From Nipponacmea schrenckii (Eukaryota; Mollusca; Gastropoda; Lottiidae): 64,000 bases of DNA. Position numbers and translations under genes: made by a program. The DNA is taken from NCBI GenBank assembly GCA_030562195.1, contig CM060201.1, positions 33,772,067 to 33,836,066 on the forward strand, written 5' to 3'. Shown one piece after another: positions 24,828 to 36,761 of the stretch. Positions within the stretch are counted from its first letter, which is position 1; the number at the start of each line of letters is the position of its first letter. Under the pieces are notes generated by a model. The model was not told the DNA's origin. It worked only from the letters and a program-made list of their open reading frames with translations, and made no database searches.

Positions 24828-27032
24828 CTGAAAAACAAAGAATAATTCAATACTATATTTGGGTTTTGTGACTCAATAATAACCTTTTCTAAAGACTTCT
24901 TCTCTACTTCATTGATTTCATGAATATGTTTCAACTTTCTTTAGCGGACTCCATTAGCTATATCCATGGCATTAAATTTCTCAGCCAAATGCTCTGTTCA
25001 TAAAGTTTTAAGGAATTCTCAGATATTCATTGATATGTCTGGACTTGTATTGTAAGCAGTGTTAAAAGACCATTGTATCAACATTCTCTGAACACCGTTT
25101 CAAGATGAAGTGTGTAAGATCATGAATGATGTAAAGTGAGTTCAGTGATACTGAGAAAATAGCATCAAATGATACATTGACATGAAGAAAGTAAAGAAAC
25201 CAAAATGTTTTTCACAATTAATTGAAGAATCATTATGGATGGAAATACAGTTTTCAGCAGAAAAGACATAAGAAACATGAAGATTTGCATTTTAATGAGA
25301 TCGGAAGATCATTTCTATTACTAACATCTTGGAGAATTATTACTGAAGAAGTTATTTCCCTTGTATAAAAGAAACAGACGTAGAGAAAGTAGAAGCAGAT
25401 GTGAAACTTGAGATGAATAGTTACCAGCCGCTTTACGTTAGCAACCAATAAACAAGGCAGACAACTCCATGTGGTATTAATCTTTAAGAACAGAATAATC
25501 TTATTGTAGGTAAAAAATAGTTGAAATAGAGATATTTTTGTCATTCTGACTTTGATAATATTTAGATACTTTATCAAGTTTATGCCCATTATCAAGTTTC
25601 TTATCCTTTCAATACCACTGTGTCTATTCGCACAATATAAAGGTACAAATAACAAGCATTACATAACATAATAATGGCCACCCAGCCTAATCCTTAACAA
25701 TTGTATAGGATATCAGAATATATTGATCACTTTCTACTACCTCCAGCGTCAACACATCCTGCCTATATCAAAGACACCTAAACTTTATTGAAAAGGTACA
25801 AAAACTCAAGGTTCCAGAGAATGGCCTTTTTCTGTCCCTGTCCCTGTATTCTAAACTTGACGATAAATTGGGATTACGCGCTGTAAAAAGAATCATCTTT
25901 CTTAACCAGTCCACTGCCTGTACTTTGTTAGTTTATCATTAGAACAAAGTTACAACTATCACTCCCATCAAGATAAAAATAATAGCATGCCCAATGGCTG
26001 CTAATAACGGAAGGGAACAAACCAAAACAATAAACCACATCAAAAAGATTTGAAAGAATTTCAGAAGACCAGCAGGTTAGTTTGAACTAGACAGCTAGAT
26101 AAAAGAATTTTAATAGCGCTGCACTTTTACTATTTTATAACCCAGTACATGTCAGTTAGACCTTAATCTTTATAATAATATCTAATATACATGTTTTAAC
26201 TGTATAATCAATACCATATCTCCTAAAACTACCTGCTTGGGAATAAGGTTATTTCTCAAAACAACTCTGTAGACCCGGCTCCACTGCCAGGAATGGGGCT
26301 TAGAAGAGTAGTGAGGCTGGGCATGGTGTTTCGCAGCAAGGCAAGTTTTATTAGCTTGGGACCCTTACTCATAGAAAAAGTCCGAAGAGCCAATTTCCAA
26401 TGATTTAGAGGTGCTAAACAACACTTCAGTTTTTCAGACGATTTGCTGTGGGTTAATGCTCACTTGCTTGGGGGCCAACCCCCATCGACTCCACCCTAAC
26501 AGGGATGTGTTGGCCTATCCCATCAAAGCTCCCATACAAGGAGTATTAATTAATATGGTGTTATAAATTCATTTTTTCCCTCAAGAGAGAGTTCACATAG
26601 ATAACAATAATGTTTCAGAATAAAAAATTAAAATGTCAGTTTGATGACATGGCCAGCCAAGCATATTTCTGCCCTTTCCAACAGTGAGATTTTGTGACGA
26701 AAAAAGAGGTCTTATGCTTCTCAGCGTACTTTAATGTTCACATTACAAACCCCAGCTTAGAAGAGGCCAGAAATTTGATTGGTTGGCAGTATCAAAAAAT
26801 TGACAAGAGGCTCATCTGTAGTCACTAACTGAAGAAGCTTAATCAAAAACCACAAGTTAATAACAAATGGAATGAAAGTTTGGTTCAATTTTAATTAGAC
26901 AAATGAGAAAGCATGGAGTGTTTCTTTCAAATTAATGAAGATGTAATTTATTAAAACCATTTGTGCACCAACATGGCATTATATTTACAGCTTTGTTAGT
27001 CTGTTCGATAGTTACATTTTAATATTGGAGAT
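24828..27032. other. Intron part, no recognised element
   Basis: Between the Ig 4 exon and the 48-bp array. The open frame on the minus strand at 25254-25655 has no homology that I recognise and no exon-like borders. A somewhat GC-richer patch at 26270-26520 resembles no repeat seen elsewhere in the window. Confidence 0.5.
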
Positions 27033-27826
27033 GAAAGCTCTAGATTGTTGATTTGGTTGTATAAACCAGTCATCTCAGACTAGAGCTCTAGACTTTTGAT
27101 TTAACTGTATTTACCAGTCATGTCTGACTAGAGCTTTAGATTGTTGATTTGGTTGTATAAACCAGTCATCTCAGACTAGAGCTCTAGACTTTTGATTTAA
27201 CTGTATTTACCAGTCATCTCTAGAATGTTGATTTGACTGTATTAACAGTCATGTCGGCCTAGAGCTCTGATCATTGATTTGGCTGTATTTACCAGTCATG
27301 TCTGACTAGAGCTTTAGATCATTGATTTGGCTGTATTTACCAGTCATGTCTGACTAGAGCTTTAGATCATTGATTTGGCTGTATTTACCAGTCATGTCTG
27401 ACTAGAGCTTTAGATCGTTGATTTGGCTGTATTTACCAGTCATGTCTGATTAGAGCTTTAGATCGTTGATTTGGCTGTATTTACCAGTCATGTCTGACTA
27501 GAGCTCTAGACTGTTGATTTGGCTGTATTTACCAGTCATGTCTGACTAGAGCCCTACACTGCTTATTTGACTGTATTAACCAGTCATATCTGATTAGAGC
27601 TCTAAACTGCTGATTTGATGGTATGTACAGGTCATATCTGACTAGAGCTCTAGACTTTTGATTTAACTGTATTTACCAGTCTTCTATAATTTAACAGTCA
27701 TGTCAGCCTAGAGCTCTAATCATTGATTTGGCTGTATTTACCAGTCATGTCTGACTAGAGCTTAGACTTTTGATTTAGCTGTATTTACCAGTCATGTCTG
27801 ACTAGAGATCTAGACTCTTGATTTGA
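27033..27826 (+). repeat. Minisatellite, 48-bp unit, about 16 copies
   Basis: Consensus GACTAGAGCTTTAGATCATT then GATTTGGCTGTATTTACCAG then TCATGTCT. Middle copies are nearly identical, edge copies diverged or truncated. Two related diverged units occur at 55300-55450. Confidence 0.93.
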
Positions 27827-28317
27827 CCTTCTTTAAATGTCTGCAAATATGTCAAGCATTAGTGGTTTTTACGGGATTTTCATTGTTGGACTGTGGGAGA
27901 AAGGATTTCTCACAATTTCGTTTGTATGAAGCTTGTAAAAAACCCTTACCACCTCTGCTACTCCCCCCCCTCCCCCCCTGTAGTGTAGTTAACTATTCTG
28001 ACATGTGTATGTAAATAACACAAGTGTAACTCTAGAAATTCTACCACTGATTTTTTAAATTATCTCAGTAGAATTTACCTTTCTTCCAGTGTGAAATCTT
28101 AGTAGAGTTTAACTGTTTATCAGTAAGTAATGTGATAGGTCTAGTTGTTGAAGTTGGCTCACAGATAATGAATGTTTTAACAAAATATACTGGTATGGTA
28201 GGTTTGGTTGTATCAAAATATCATAACTATCTCTTATACATCTTAATATTACCAAATTATCTTGAAAATTACTCATTGCTAGTATCACAGAGACATTAAC
28301 ATACAAAGATAGTTGAA

Positions 28318-28500
28318 ACTTGCCTCCTACACATCTGTACCTAATGGGCTAATGAAGACGGGCAACGCCATGCAGGGTGCAATGAGGGAAATTTTGTCAG
28401 GACAGCTGTCGAGGGATGTTTTACGTGCACAGCTGGTAGAACACAGGGCCTGAGTTTAATTTCCAAGACCAGACGCCTTTTCCATGTCAGGCCTTTCGAC
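28318..28500 (-). mobile_element. Family A SINE, truncated
   Basis: ACCTAATGGGCTAATGAAGA, GGGCAACGCCATGCAGGGTG, CAATGAGGGAAATTTTGTCA and CCATGTCAGGCCTTTCGACC match the SINE body. The tRNA-like head is cut off. Confidence 0.78.
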
Positions 28501-28904
28501 CCTCAAGTTGAAACATGGTATATAGTTTTCTGAGTTGACAAACAGAAAGGTATTAGAAGGTGTTCTGTGATATGTATCAGCCAAGTCTTTAGGGTGGCAT
28601 CTACAGGAGTCAGGACATAGTAAGTTAGAGTTAAGCTCAGCTGATTAATTTTCAATGTCTTCGTACCAAACCAAGACTTGTGTTCCCATCCCAGCCTCAC
28701 AACCTCCTGGGCAGTACGTGCTTATAGTGAGAATATAAACTATAAACCAATTGAAATGACGTACATCATATTCCAAAAGCACAGTTAAAATAGAAACTTA
28801 TAGATTTAGGATTTTGAAACAGAATATTTTATAAAGAAAGTGAAGATATTCCATGGTGTTGTGTATGAGAATGAAAAAAAAATGCTCTGATCGTCTTCTT
28901 GAAA

Positions 28905-28990
28905 TAACAAAATGAAATTCAATGTTCTACATTTCAGCACCTGATAGTGAGAATGAAGACAGGTAACGCCATGTAGTGTGCAATTAGACA
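28905..28990 (-). repeat. Family A SINE end fragment next to Ig 3 exon
   Basis: AATGAAATTCAATGTTCTAC, TTTCAGCACCTGATAGTGAG and AACGCCATGTAGTGTGCAAT resemble the SINE end. It lies within 30 bp of the weak donor of the Ig 3 exon. Confidence 0.55.
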
Positions 28991-29013
28991 CACAAGAAAA
29001 AAATGGTACAAAC

Positions 29014-29316
29014 CTTGCACAGTTAAAATAGAATCCATAGATATACGGCCACAAGAATTCTCCGCCACAATTTCATATCTCCCTGCATCTTTAATTGTCA
29101 CAACTGGAATTTCCAACTTGGCCAAACGTCCATCATAAGATGAGGAATAATTCACATAATCTGGAATCGAAGATCCGTTATGGGTCCACATGATTTTAGG
29201 TTCTGGTGTTCCGATGACGTCACATTCATAAACTAATGAGCTACCATCGTTAAGGGTCTGATTGGTTAGTTTGGTCAAGAACATTGGCACCACATTGCTA
29301 TCGGTTGATGAACTTG
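29014..29316 (-). CDS. SMTN-like: Ig I-set domain exon 3
   Basis: Phase 1-1 exon with acceptor TCCTTTCAG and a weak donor CAAG|GTTTGT. It encodes SSSTDSNVVPMFLTKLTNQT and then an Ig domain: Cys in LVYECDV, Trp in KIMWTH, DAGRYEIVAENSCG in the F strand. The second canonical Cys is replaced by Ile, so the intradomain disulfide cannot form. This is tolerated in intracellular I-set domains. Domain closes with DSILTVQG. Confidence 0.86.
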
Positions 29317-30954
29317 CTGAAAGGAGAAATAAGACATTAACATCAGAAATCACCAATAAAAAATTGTCTTAGGTACCAAGAAATAGAACATTTAAAAGTA
29401 CATATAACAAAAACACATGAATACATATGAACACATGTAAATTGTGTTGAAATTTCATGTGCTTTGTTATTAAAAAAAGAAGTGTGTTCAAGTGCACTGT
29501 ACCATACAGGCCCTAATACATAACCAAACAAATGTATATTATATAAAACATGAAATATACATTATATTCCTTTTATTTTTTGTCACAAGTAACAAATTTC
29601 ATAAAACCATCAAATCAGCAAAATAACAGTCAGTCTGATTCCTTGAATACATTAGTAGAAACTTAACCCTGGTTTAAACCCAACTTGACAAACACATGGT
29701 TATTCTTATTGTAAACTAGAAGCATGGACAGACAAACACCAGTCAATGTTTATTGGTCTAAGATGCATGTTCAGATAAATTCTTCTCTCTTATTCTAAAC
29801 ACAGAACTGACCATAGACACAGTTATAACATCTGGGACCAGGTTAAAAACACCACAAATACTAAATACTAGAGTATTCAAGACTAGATGAGCATCTTCAT
29901 AGTCTGTGAATATAATTCTGATTCTTTCAAACTACTTAAAACTATGTGGTAGTTTATATTTCTGAAACTATTCCACTATTAGGAATGTTCAGTTTTTGTT
30001 TTAATTCCTATTTATCAGCTCACTTACAACTTGTGAAAAATAAAAACAGGTAATTTGGGTCTCCCGGCGGTAGATCTGAAGACAGCATCCAAAAGCGGTA
30101 GAAACTTGACAAAATTGGTAGATTACACATGTATGCTTACAAGCAAGTTACACTTTCATTGTTTTTAAAGTTTCAAAATGTTATACAATTATTAGGAAAA
30201 GTCAATCTTTGTTATTTATTCCAATAAATCAGTCAGATTAATTATTCAAACAAGTCTTCACAACTTAACATGCCAAGTTAAATTTTCAACTTTCAAAGTT
30301 TCAAAATGTCATAACTTATTATATAAAGCCAGTCATGTGTAAAAATTATAAATACCAATGCTTCAGTACTTTAATCTATTAAAATCACAATTAAATAAGT
30401 AATTGAAAGGTAAGATTTAAATAACTATTCAATCATTAGGAAAGATATACTGTATTTCACTTTCCACTTCTAAACATTATCTGTTTACATACAGAACCAT
30501 GGTAATAAAACTCACATTTAAATAACCATTTCAAGCTCATCTTCACCTTACAAAATAAAAACCAATTCTATGACTCTATACAAACTAGTGGTAGATATCC
30601 AACTAAAGATAGCAAGGTGCTGTTAAAATTCCATTTAATTATCAGGATCAACCTCCTATATTTCAACTAAACAATACAAACACAAACCATAATATCGTAA
30701 AGAACTCACAGTTTTAAAACCATTTCAACTTATCCTTTCTCAAATAAAAACCAAACTACACAAAACACAACCAGTACTAGAGCTACAAGTCTGTATTATT
30801 AAAGAGGCACCAGTATGAAACCCAACCCATCTGTAAATTACTAAACTTTTATTAGATTAAAGGTGCAAGTAATGGAATTCTTGTGGTGATATATCAGCAT
30901 TAGTCTATAACTTGGCTTACTTAGACACTTGAAGTGTGCAATAAGGTAAATTTC
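29317..30954. other. Intron part, no recognised element
   Basis: AT-rich, with loosely repeated AAAACCAAT-type and TTTCAAAATGT-type phrases but no clear unit. No exon found. Confidence 0.5.
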
Positions 30955-30969
30955 AACAAGATATTTATA

Positions 30970-31261
30970 AAATGAAATAAAATGAATGGAGTTTTACGTC
31001 CTACTCTTCTGCACCTTATAGGCTAATGAAGATGGGCAACACCATGCAGTGTGCAATGAGGGAAATTTTGCACACAGGGCCCCAGTTTACTGTCCCATTG
31101 GAACGACTAGACGCTTTTTCCATGTCAGTCCCTCCGACCTGCATCACTGACAAGGGGAAACCGGGCTGAAAAAAAAGTTCATCTCGACCTTTGCCGGGAT
31201 TGAACCCTGGACCTTCAGGTTAGCGAGCAAGCGTCTAACCCACTGAGCCACCGCGGCTTCT
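30970..31261 (-). mobile_element. Full-length tRNA-derived SINE (family A) with 15-bp target duplication
   Basis: Flanked by AACAAGATATTTATA at 30955-30969 and again at 31262-31276, an exact target-site duplication. On the minus strand it starts with a tRNA-like head: A-box-like TGGCTCAGTGGGTTAGA near 31250 and B-box-like GGTTCAATCC near 31202. A ~170-bp body follows, then a tail ending in ATTTCATTTTATAA. It is a pol III-type retroposon, not a functional tRNA. The exact target duplication makes it a recent insertion. Confidence 0.92.
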
Positions 31262-32059
31262 AACAAGATATTTATATTTACCAACTCATTTTGGCTTTTC
31301 ATCTATCAAAATATACTAATATGCCCAAAGATACGAGCATTAACCAAATGATATCAATTTCCAACTGTCCAAATAATTTTGGCTGATTTGTATTTTCAGG
31401 CATAAATTGATCTTGTATCTCATCATTTTGACCTATACAGTACTCATGAGTGTCATGCAGGACACAGGCCATTTTTATTCTTTTCGAAACACCTGATGGT
31501 ACTTTTCATTTGAGGAGTCCTCTACTAGTAATGCTATTGTTTTAAATTTTGTTTTAATTTGGGTTACTGGAATTACTATCATCTTTACTGCACAGTTTTT
31601 TAAAACATGTTTGTATCACATTTGGCTTGGGTTTTACGAAAGACATACTCAGGGGACAATCTGGTTGCAACATACGAATATAGGAACTTAAACACTTGAA
31701 TGGTTAAAGATATTTTAACATAGAGACTGCCATAGAATCTTCCCCATCTTTAAGCCATGCTAACAGTACTAAAACATTTCAAGATAAAAGAAAAAGAAGA
31801 GTCTGAAGAAGAAGGTAAGATTAGTATCAGATGTCAGGCTGTCCCTAGGGTGGGGTATTTAGTTTATGTACATTTTACTTCCACATTTACAAACCTTCTT
31901 CAGAAAACCGACACATACCTACCTATCCCCAAATCACAAGGAGAGGGTACTATAGGTTAAAACCTATTTCCTTATTGTATGATGTAAATAAATATTATTT
32001 ATACAAAAAAAAGTCACTGACATTTACTTTTCCACATCATCATGATCAATTAGTTTAAG

Positions 32060-32372
32060 ATTAATTAGTAATGTCCTACACTTCTGTGTCTTATGGGCTA
32101 ATGAAGGCAAGCAACACCATGCAGCTTGCAATGAGGGAAATTTTGTCAAGGACAGAGGCATAAGCCTTCTCTTTTTGCGATTTCCAACTGTTGAGGGGTC
32201 CTTAACGTGCACATGATTTATTGATTGATTTATTATCCCATCTGAAGGACAAAATGCCCCGAAGACCTGCATCACAGACATGGAGAAACTGGGTTGAAAA
32301 ACCATCTCTTCCTTTTCCGGGATTAAACCCGGGAACCTCAGGTTAGTGAAGCAAGCTTCTAACACACTGAGG
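32060..32372 (-). mobile_element. Family A SINE, diverged
   Basis: TGTCCTACACTTCTGTGTCT, ATGGGCTAATGAAGGC, CAATGAGGGAAATTTTGTCA, GGGGTCCTTAACGTGCAC and CAGGTTAGTGAAGCAAGCTT follow the full-length copy in order. An open frame covers it on the minus strand and is not a gene. Confidence 0.82.
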
Positions 32373-33179
32373 TCCAGAAGAAAACAGAAAATATACATGT
32401 CTAAATCACAAGACAAAATCCAAGAGGTAAGCTTACACATATAATAATCTATATAGAATACTAAAGTATTTTACCTTATTACAACATAATTTACTACCTT
32501 TGCTTTGAACTAAACTCTACTTTAATTTCAAAACATACCTCCACTATGATATTACACCCTCCAGATTGTAACTATGAGATATAGAGTAGAGCTCCCCCTA
32601 GTTAAGGTATAATAAGGTAAATATGGTGAGAGTTATTGAACATATCTAATAATTAGTACCATATCTTCCAGTCAAAACAACATTCCTTTTACAGCTTTCA
32701 TGCTAACTTAATTATAACTTATACTTCAATTTATCACAGTTTCCCTTTTTCACCATCCAGACTGGCTTCTATCCCTTTTTTACCAGTTTATTAATTTTTA
32801 TTAAACCTCACCTTAACTAGGATAGATTAGACAGACACCCTCCAATCTAAACTTATCAATTCCTTTACATCCTCTAGGTTGACTTACAGTCCATTCTCCC
32901 ATTTATTACACTCCCCGATCTTTTCATCTCTGGTTCTTTATATAAGTCATATAATCCGTAAAAAATCTTCACAAATTCATCAGTTAAAACTTTAAAACCA
33001 ACAATTATACCAATTAAAATTCTAATTCTATCTTTCAAGTATCTGACTTTGTTGCTGACACTATGTTAACTAGTAATTGTTTGGTATTTGGAAGTGAAAA
33101 CCAACCTCACTCACGAAAGTACTAGGAGTGGCTTCAGAATGTTTCTTACCTTGAGGAGGATACAAACAAACCAAGATTA

Positions 33180-33800
33180 CTTATTGCAGATAACAATTTA
33201 ACTCGATCCAACTGCCAATAATATAACAGGATATAAAGTAATAAATGTTTCAGACATTATTCTGATTTAAACCCAAGACACTTTATTGTCTAGCAGATCA
33301 CAATTCTTGATCCTATTGCCATTATATTACAGGGTCTGTAAAGAAGATTCTGATTTGAAATTATGGCACCTAGTTGCCTAGTAGATCCAACTCCAACTAC
33401 CACTATATTTCAGGATATAAGTTAAACACTGTTATTGACTGCTCTAGAAATTCACTTCTGATTTAAACTCATGGCAGAAGACAACAATCCAACCACCTGC
33501 TGATTGAACTATCCCACTACCACAATATTTAGTATAAAGTGATACACTGTTTTAGACTATATCTTGAAAGCCGATTCTAATCTGAAACCACAGCACTTAA
33601 TTATTCACCTTATAAAGAACACTGTTTATAGAGTGTATCTTGAAAGCAAATTTTGAACCAACTACACCTAATTACCCAGCAGACAACAATCCAACCAGCT
33701 ACTGATTGAACTATCCCACTACCACAATATTTTGGAAGAAGTGATACACTGTTATAGGCTATATCTTATTCTGATAAAATCCTGATATCATAATGTTTAC
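33180..33800 (+). repeat. Degenerate tandem duplications, ~120-200 bp
   Basis: ATTGAACTATCCCACTACCA, CAATATTT and GTGATACACTGTT recur near 33500 and 33710, with weaker versions near 33200, 33310 and 33400. Old array. Confidence 0.6.
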
Positions 33801-35741
33801 ATTTCAAACTGGTGTAATTATAAATATCTCAATATCAGTCAAATATCAAATAAATTCTATTTATCACTGTGATAATAAACCTAAAGTTTAAAGTTTTAAA
33901 TTTGCTATTTATTATCTTTTATTGCTTAATTATTGCTTGTATCTTCAGTTGAAATCATTGACTAACTTTCTTAACATTGCAAATCATTTGGGGGGAAATC
34001 TATATTGACAATATTAGCTATAATCCAGAATTGAATCAAATTGATCAAGCTTGCATACCTAGGGAGGGGGGGAGGGAGGGAAGTAGGTGCATTGATTACT
34101 GTGAGGTGGCAGAGCAAATGATATTCTCTGACTGACACTATCAAAAATTTACCCCCTGGCTACAAGCCTGGGTCCTGGGAGGTGCAATTGATGAGTATGA
34201 ATATATATTACTTTTATTAGCCAAGTTAAAGATTAAAGTTTATATGTCCATTCTAAGACAAGTATCTCTGTAAGGTAAACTGCAGATGAAATCTAGGTGA
34301 TCTAGGTGAACTTATTTTGAAAGTAGTTTAAATGATATGAGGTCAGATTTACAACATCGTACCTGTCAATCATCTTATAACAGGATTCTAGTTTACAGAA
34401 CATATGTTTTCTATATCATTAAACCATTCTATTAGAACTACAGTATCATAGTCTACCATAAGATACATTATTAGCTATGTTGAGTTTGTAACAAAAGACA
34501 GTGTCTTTCTAAATAGGCCTACAATTCACTGGACACATTTACATTCAATATAATCTGTTCTTAAAACAGAATGGAAGAAAGGTAGCATAAAAAGTATAAA
34601 AGGTTGTGTGCTCAGAGAGCTTTTCCAAAACTGACAAAGTTTCATTTGAAAACATTCACGCACTAGAACTTCTTAGTTTTTTCTAAAACAAATTCTGTCA
34701 TTTAATTGTTCAAAGATTTATATTTGGTGTATATATTGATCATCTTTTCATATCATATAGGAACCTAATGAACAAGGAGTTTAACTTAAACAAAGCAACT
34801 AATGGGACACAACTCTTTCTTTCTAGAACATTATAGACACTACCATTTTACCTTATTCACAGGAATAAAGTTAAAATACATTAAAATGAAATGGAGTTTT
34901 ACATCCTACTCTCCTGAACCTTATGGGCTAATATAGACCTCTGTTTATTGTCCCATCTGAACTACTAGACACGGTTTCCAAGTCAGTCCCTGGGAATTAA
35001 ATTTAGACATCAAGAAATTATGATTTTTCTACAAAACTTCCTCTATAAAACCAACTCATCCACCCTAGACTTTGACAACTAATGGCACAGAGATTATTAT
35101 ATTCAATAGGATTATTGTAGATATGTTGAAAGCCTAATACAATACAAATCATTTTAAATTAACTGAAGTATACTTCTCAATTAAAGTAGATATCTTTTAT
35201 TTGTGAACTTGGCCAGTGTTTTACATGAATTTTAATTAATTTCTTCACTCTTAAAGTGATTGTAATGGGGTTTCTAAATTTGCAATGTGAGTGGTATTTG
35301 ATGAACCACAGACATCTGATTGAAAATTGAAATAGTCAAAATGCTAATAGTGTCCCTAATAGACATAGAAATTTTGTAAAACTTTTTCACTATGTTAATG
35401 CAAAACTTGTATAAAATGTCATATCAATCAGATATTTACACATACAGGGACAAAATACTTGCTAATAATAAATAATACTTTCACAAAAACATACATCTTA
35501 CTTAATTCATAACAACTACAGGTCCAAATCTCAAAATATTCTTACAACCTAACTTCACAAATATAGTACTTAATGATAATTTTACTAAATCTAAAATCAA
35601 TTTTAGTAGTAGACCAATCAAATGACTTGAACACTTGTTGGGGTTTGCATTCAAAAAAATCTTGAAACTGAAAATCCATTCCATTGCTTATAGGAAGAAA
35701 GATAATTGGCAATCTAATAAACTAATTTTTTATAAAATCAC
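33800..35741. other. Intron part after the Ig 2 exon
   Basis: If the Ig 2 exon is a terminal exon, its 3' UTR would extend leftwards from 35741. AATAAA on the minus strand appears near 35195. A family A SINE fragment (AAATGAAATGGAGTTTTACA onward) lies at 34882-35000, and a G-rich tract near 34065. Confidence 0.45.
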
Positions 35742-36031
35742 CTATTCAAAAACTTTGAGTTTACAGGAACTACTTTCTTCTCCAAGGTCGTTCTTAGCAA
35801 CGCAGGAATATATTCCTAAATCATCCAGAAAAACTTCATCCAGTTCCAACTTCGCTTCCTCACCATCAAAACTCTGCTTAAAATCTTCAGAGCTTTTCTG
35901 AACAACGCCATCTTTCTGCCAGACGACAGATTCTGCGTCTGCAACACGACAGGTCAAGGTCACTGAATGACCTTCAGAAACCTTGACATCATGCAATGGT
36001 TCAATAAAGGAAGGAGGATGCTTGGGAAGGT
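35742..36031 (-). CDS. SMTN-like: Ig I-set domain exon 2, ends in a stop codon
   Basis: Acceptor CTCTTTCAG, phase 1. It encodes a full Ig domain: NLPKHPPSFIEPLHD leader, Cys in LTCRV, Trp in VVWQK, DLGIYSC in the F strand, and a G strand ending KLKVFE. The frame then meets TAG at 35744-35742. No good phase-1 donor lies at the domain end. The nearest, CCT|GTAAAC at 35765, is weak and would delete the G strand. The exon is therefore either an alternative terminal exon giving a short Ig-ended isoform or a decaying exon skipped in the full-length mRNA. Skipping keeps frame, because the flanking exons are both phase 1. The nearest AATAAA that I saw on this strand is about 540 nt further on, near 35195. 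Confidence 0.75.
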
Positions 36032-36177
36032 CTGAAAGAGAGGAAGTTAAGCATCATGCAAGGTGAGAAGGTTTATTGTCAGGTTTTGTTACGAGTTGAA
36101 GGATTTAAAGCAGGAGTATTGATTTGATGGTTTTTGCCAGACATTTGTGATTTTAAAAATATGAGATGAGCTTTGTG

Positions 36178-36560
36178 GACTAAATATCAAGTATAGTTCA
36201 GAAGCTATGTGGACACACTGAAAGGCATGCCAAGTTGACAAACCAAAATATCAAGTATAGTTTAGAAGCAATGTGGACTCTCTGAAAGGCATGCCAAGTT
36301 GACAAACCAAAATACCAAGTATAGTTCAGAAGCTATGTGGACTCTCTAAAAGGCATTCCAAGTTGACAAACCAAAATATCAAGTATAGGTTAGAAGCTAT
36401 GTGGACTCTCTGAAAGGCAACCCAAGTTGACAAACCAAAATATTAAGTATAGTTTAGAAGCTATGTGGACACTCTGAAAGGCAACCCAAGTTGACAAACC
36501 AAAATGTCAAGTATAGTTTAGAAGCTATGTGGACTCGCTAAAAGGTCTGCCAATTTGACA
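36178..36560 (+). repeat. Minisatellite, exact 64-bp period, 6 copies
   Basis: GAAGCTATGTGGAC or a one-base variant starts at 36201, 36265, 36329, 36393, 36457 and 36521. The unit also has GAAAGGCATGCCAAGTTGAC. It fills most of the intron between the Ig 1 and Ig 2 exons. Confidence 0.93.
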
Positions 36561-36761
36561 AATCCAGACAAAGAGTGGCATTGTAAAAACATTTTGTATC
36601 ATTCCGAAAGCAATTGGTAAAGAGGTGAATAAACTGTTAAGTGTAGAAAAATGATTTTTTGGGATTGAAAGCAAAATCAAGAAGATAGAGATAAGGTAAA
36701 ATTTGGTCAAGTTGATAGAAGGTGTTTTAAGAGGATGTACAAAAAAAGATTTGCTACTTAC

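Noticed and set aside
25254..25655. 133-codon minus-strand frame in the intron after Ig 4
   Set aside because: Composition is hydrophobic and random-looking, with no phase-1 splice borders that would fit the gene.
31185..31261. Possible tRNA gene on the minus strand
   Set aside because: A- and B-box-like motifs are present, but the sequence is the head of a SINE with target duplications and recurs in truncated copies, so it is not a functional tRNA.
32024..32440. 138-codon minus-strand frame
   Set aside because: Overlaps a diverged SINE copy in reverse orientation and has no recognised domain.
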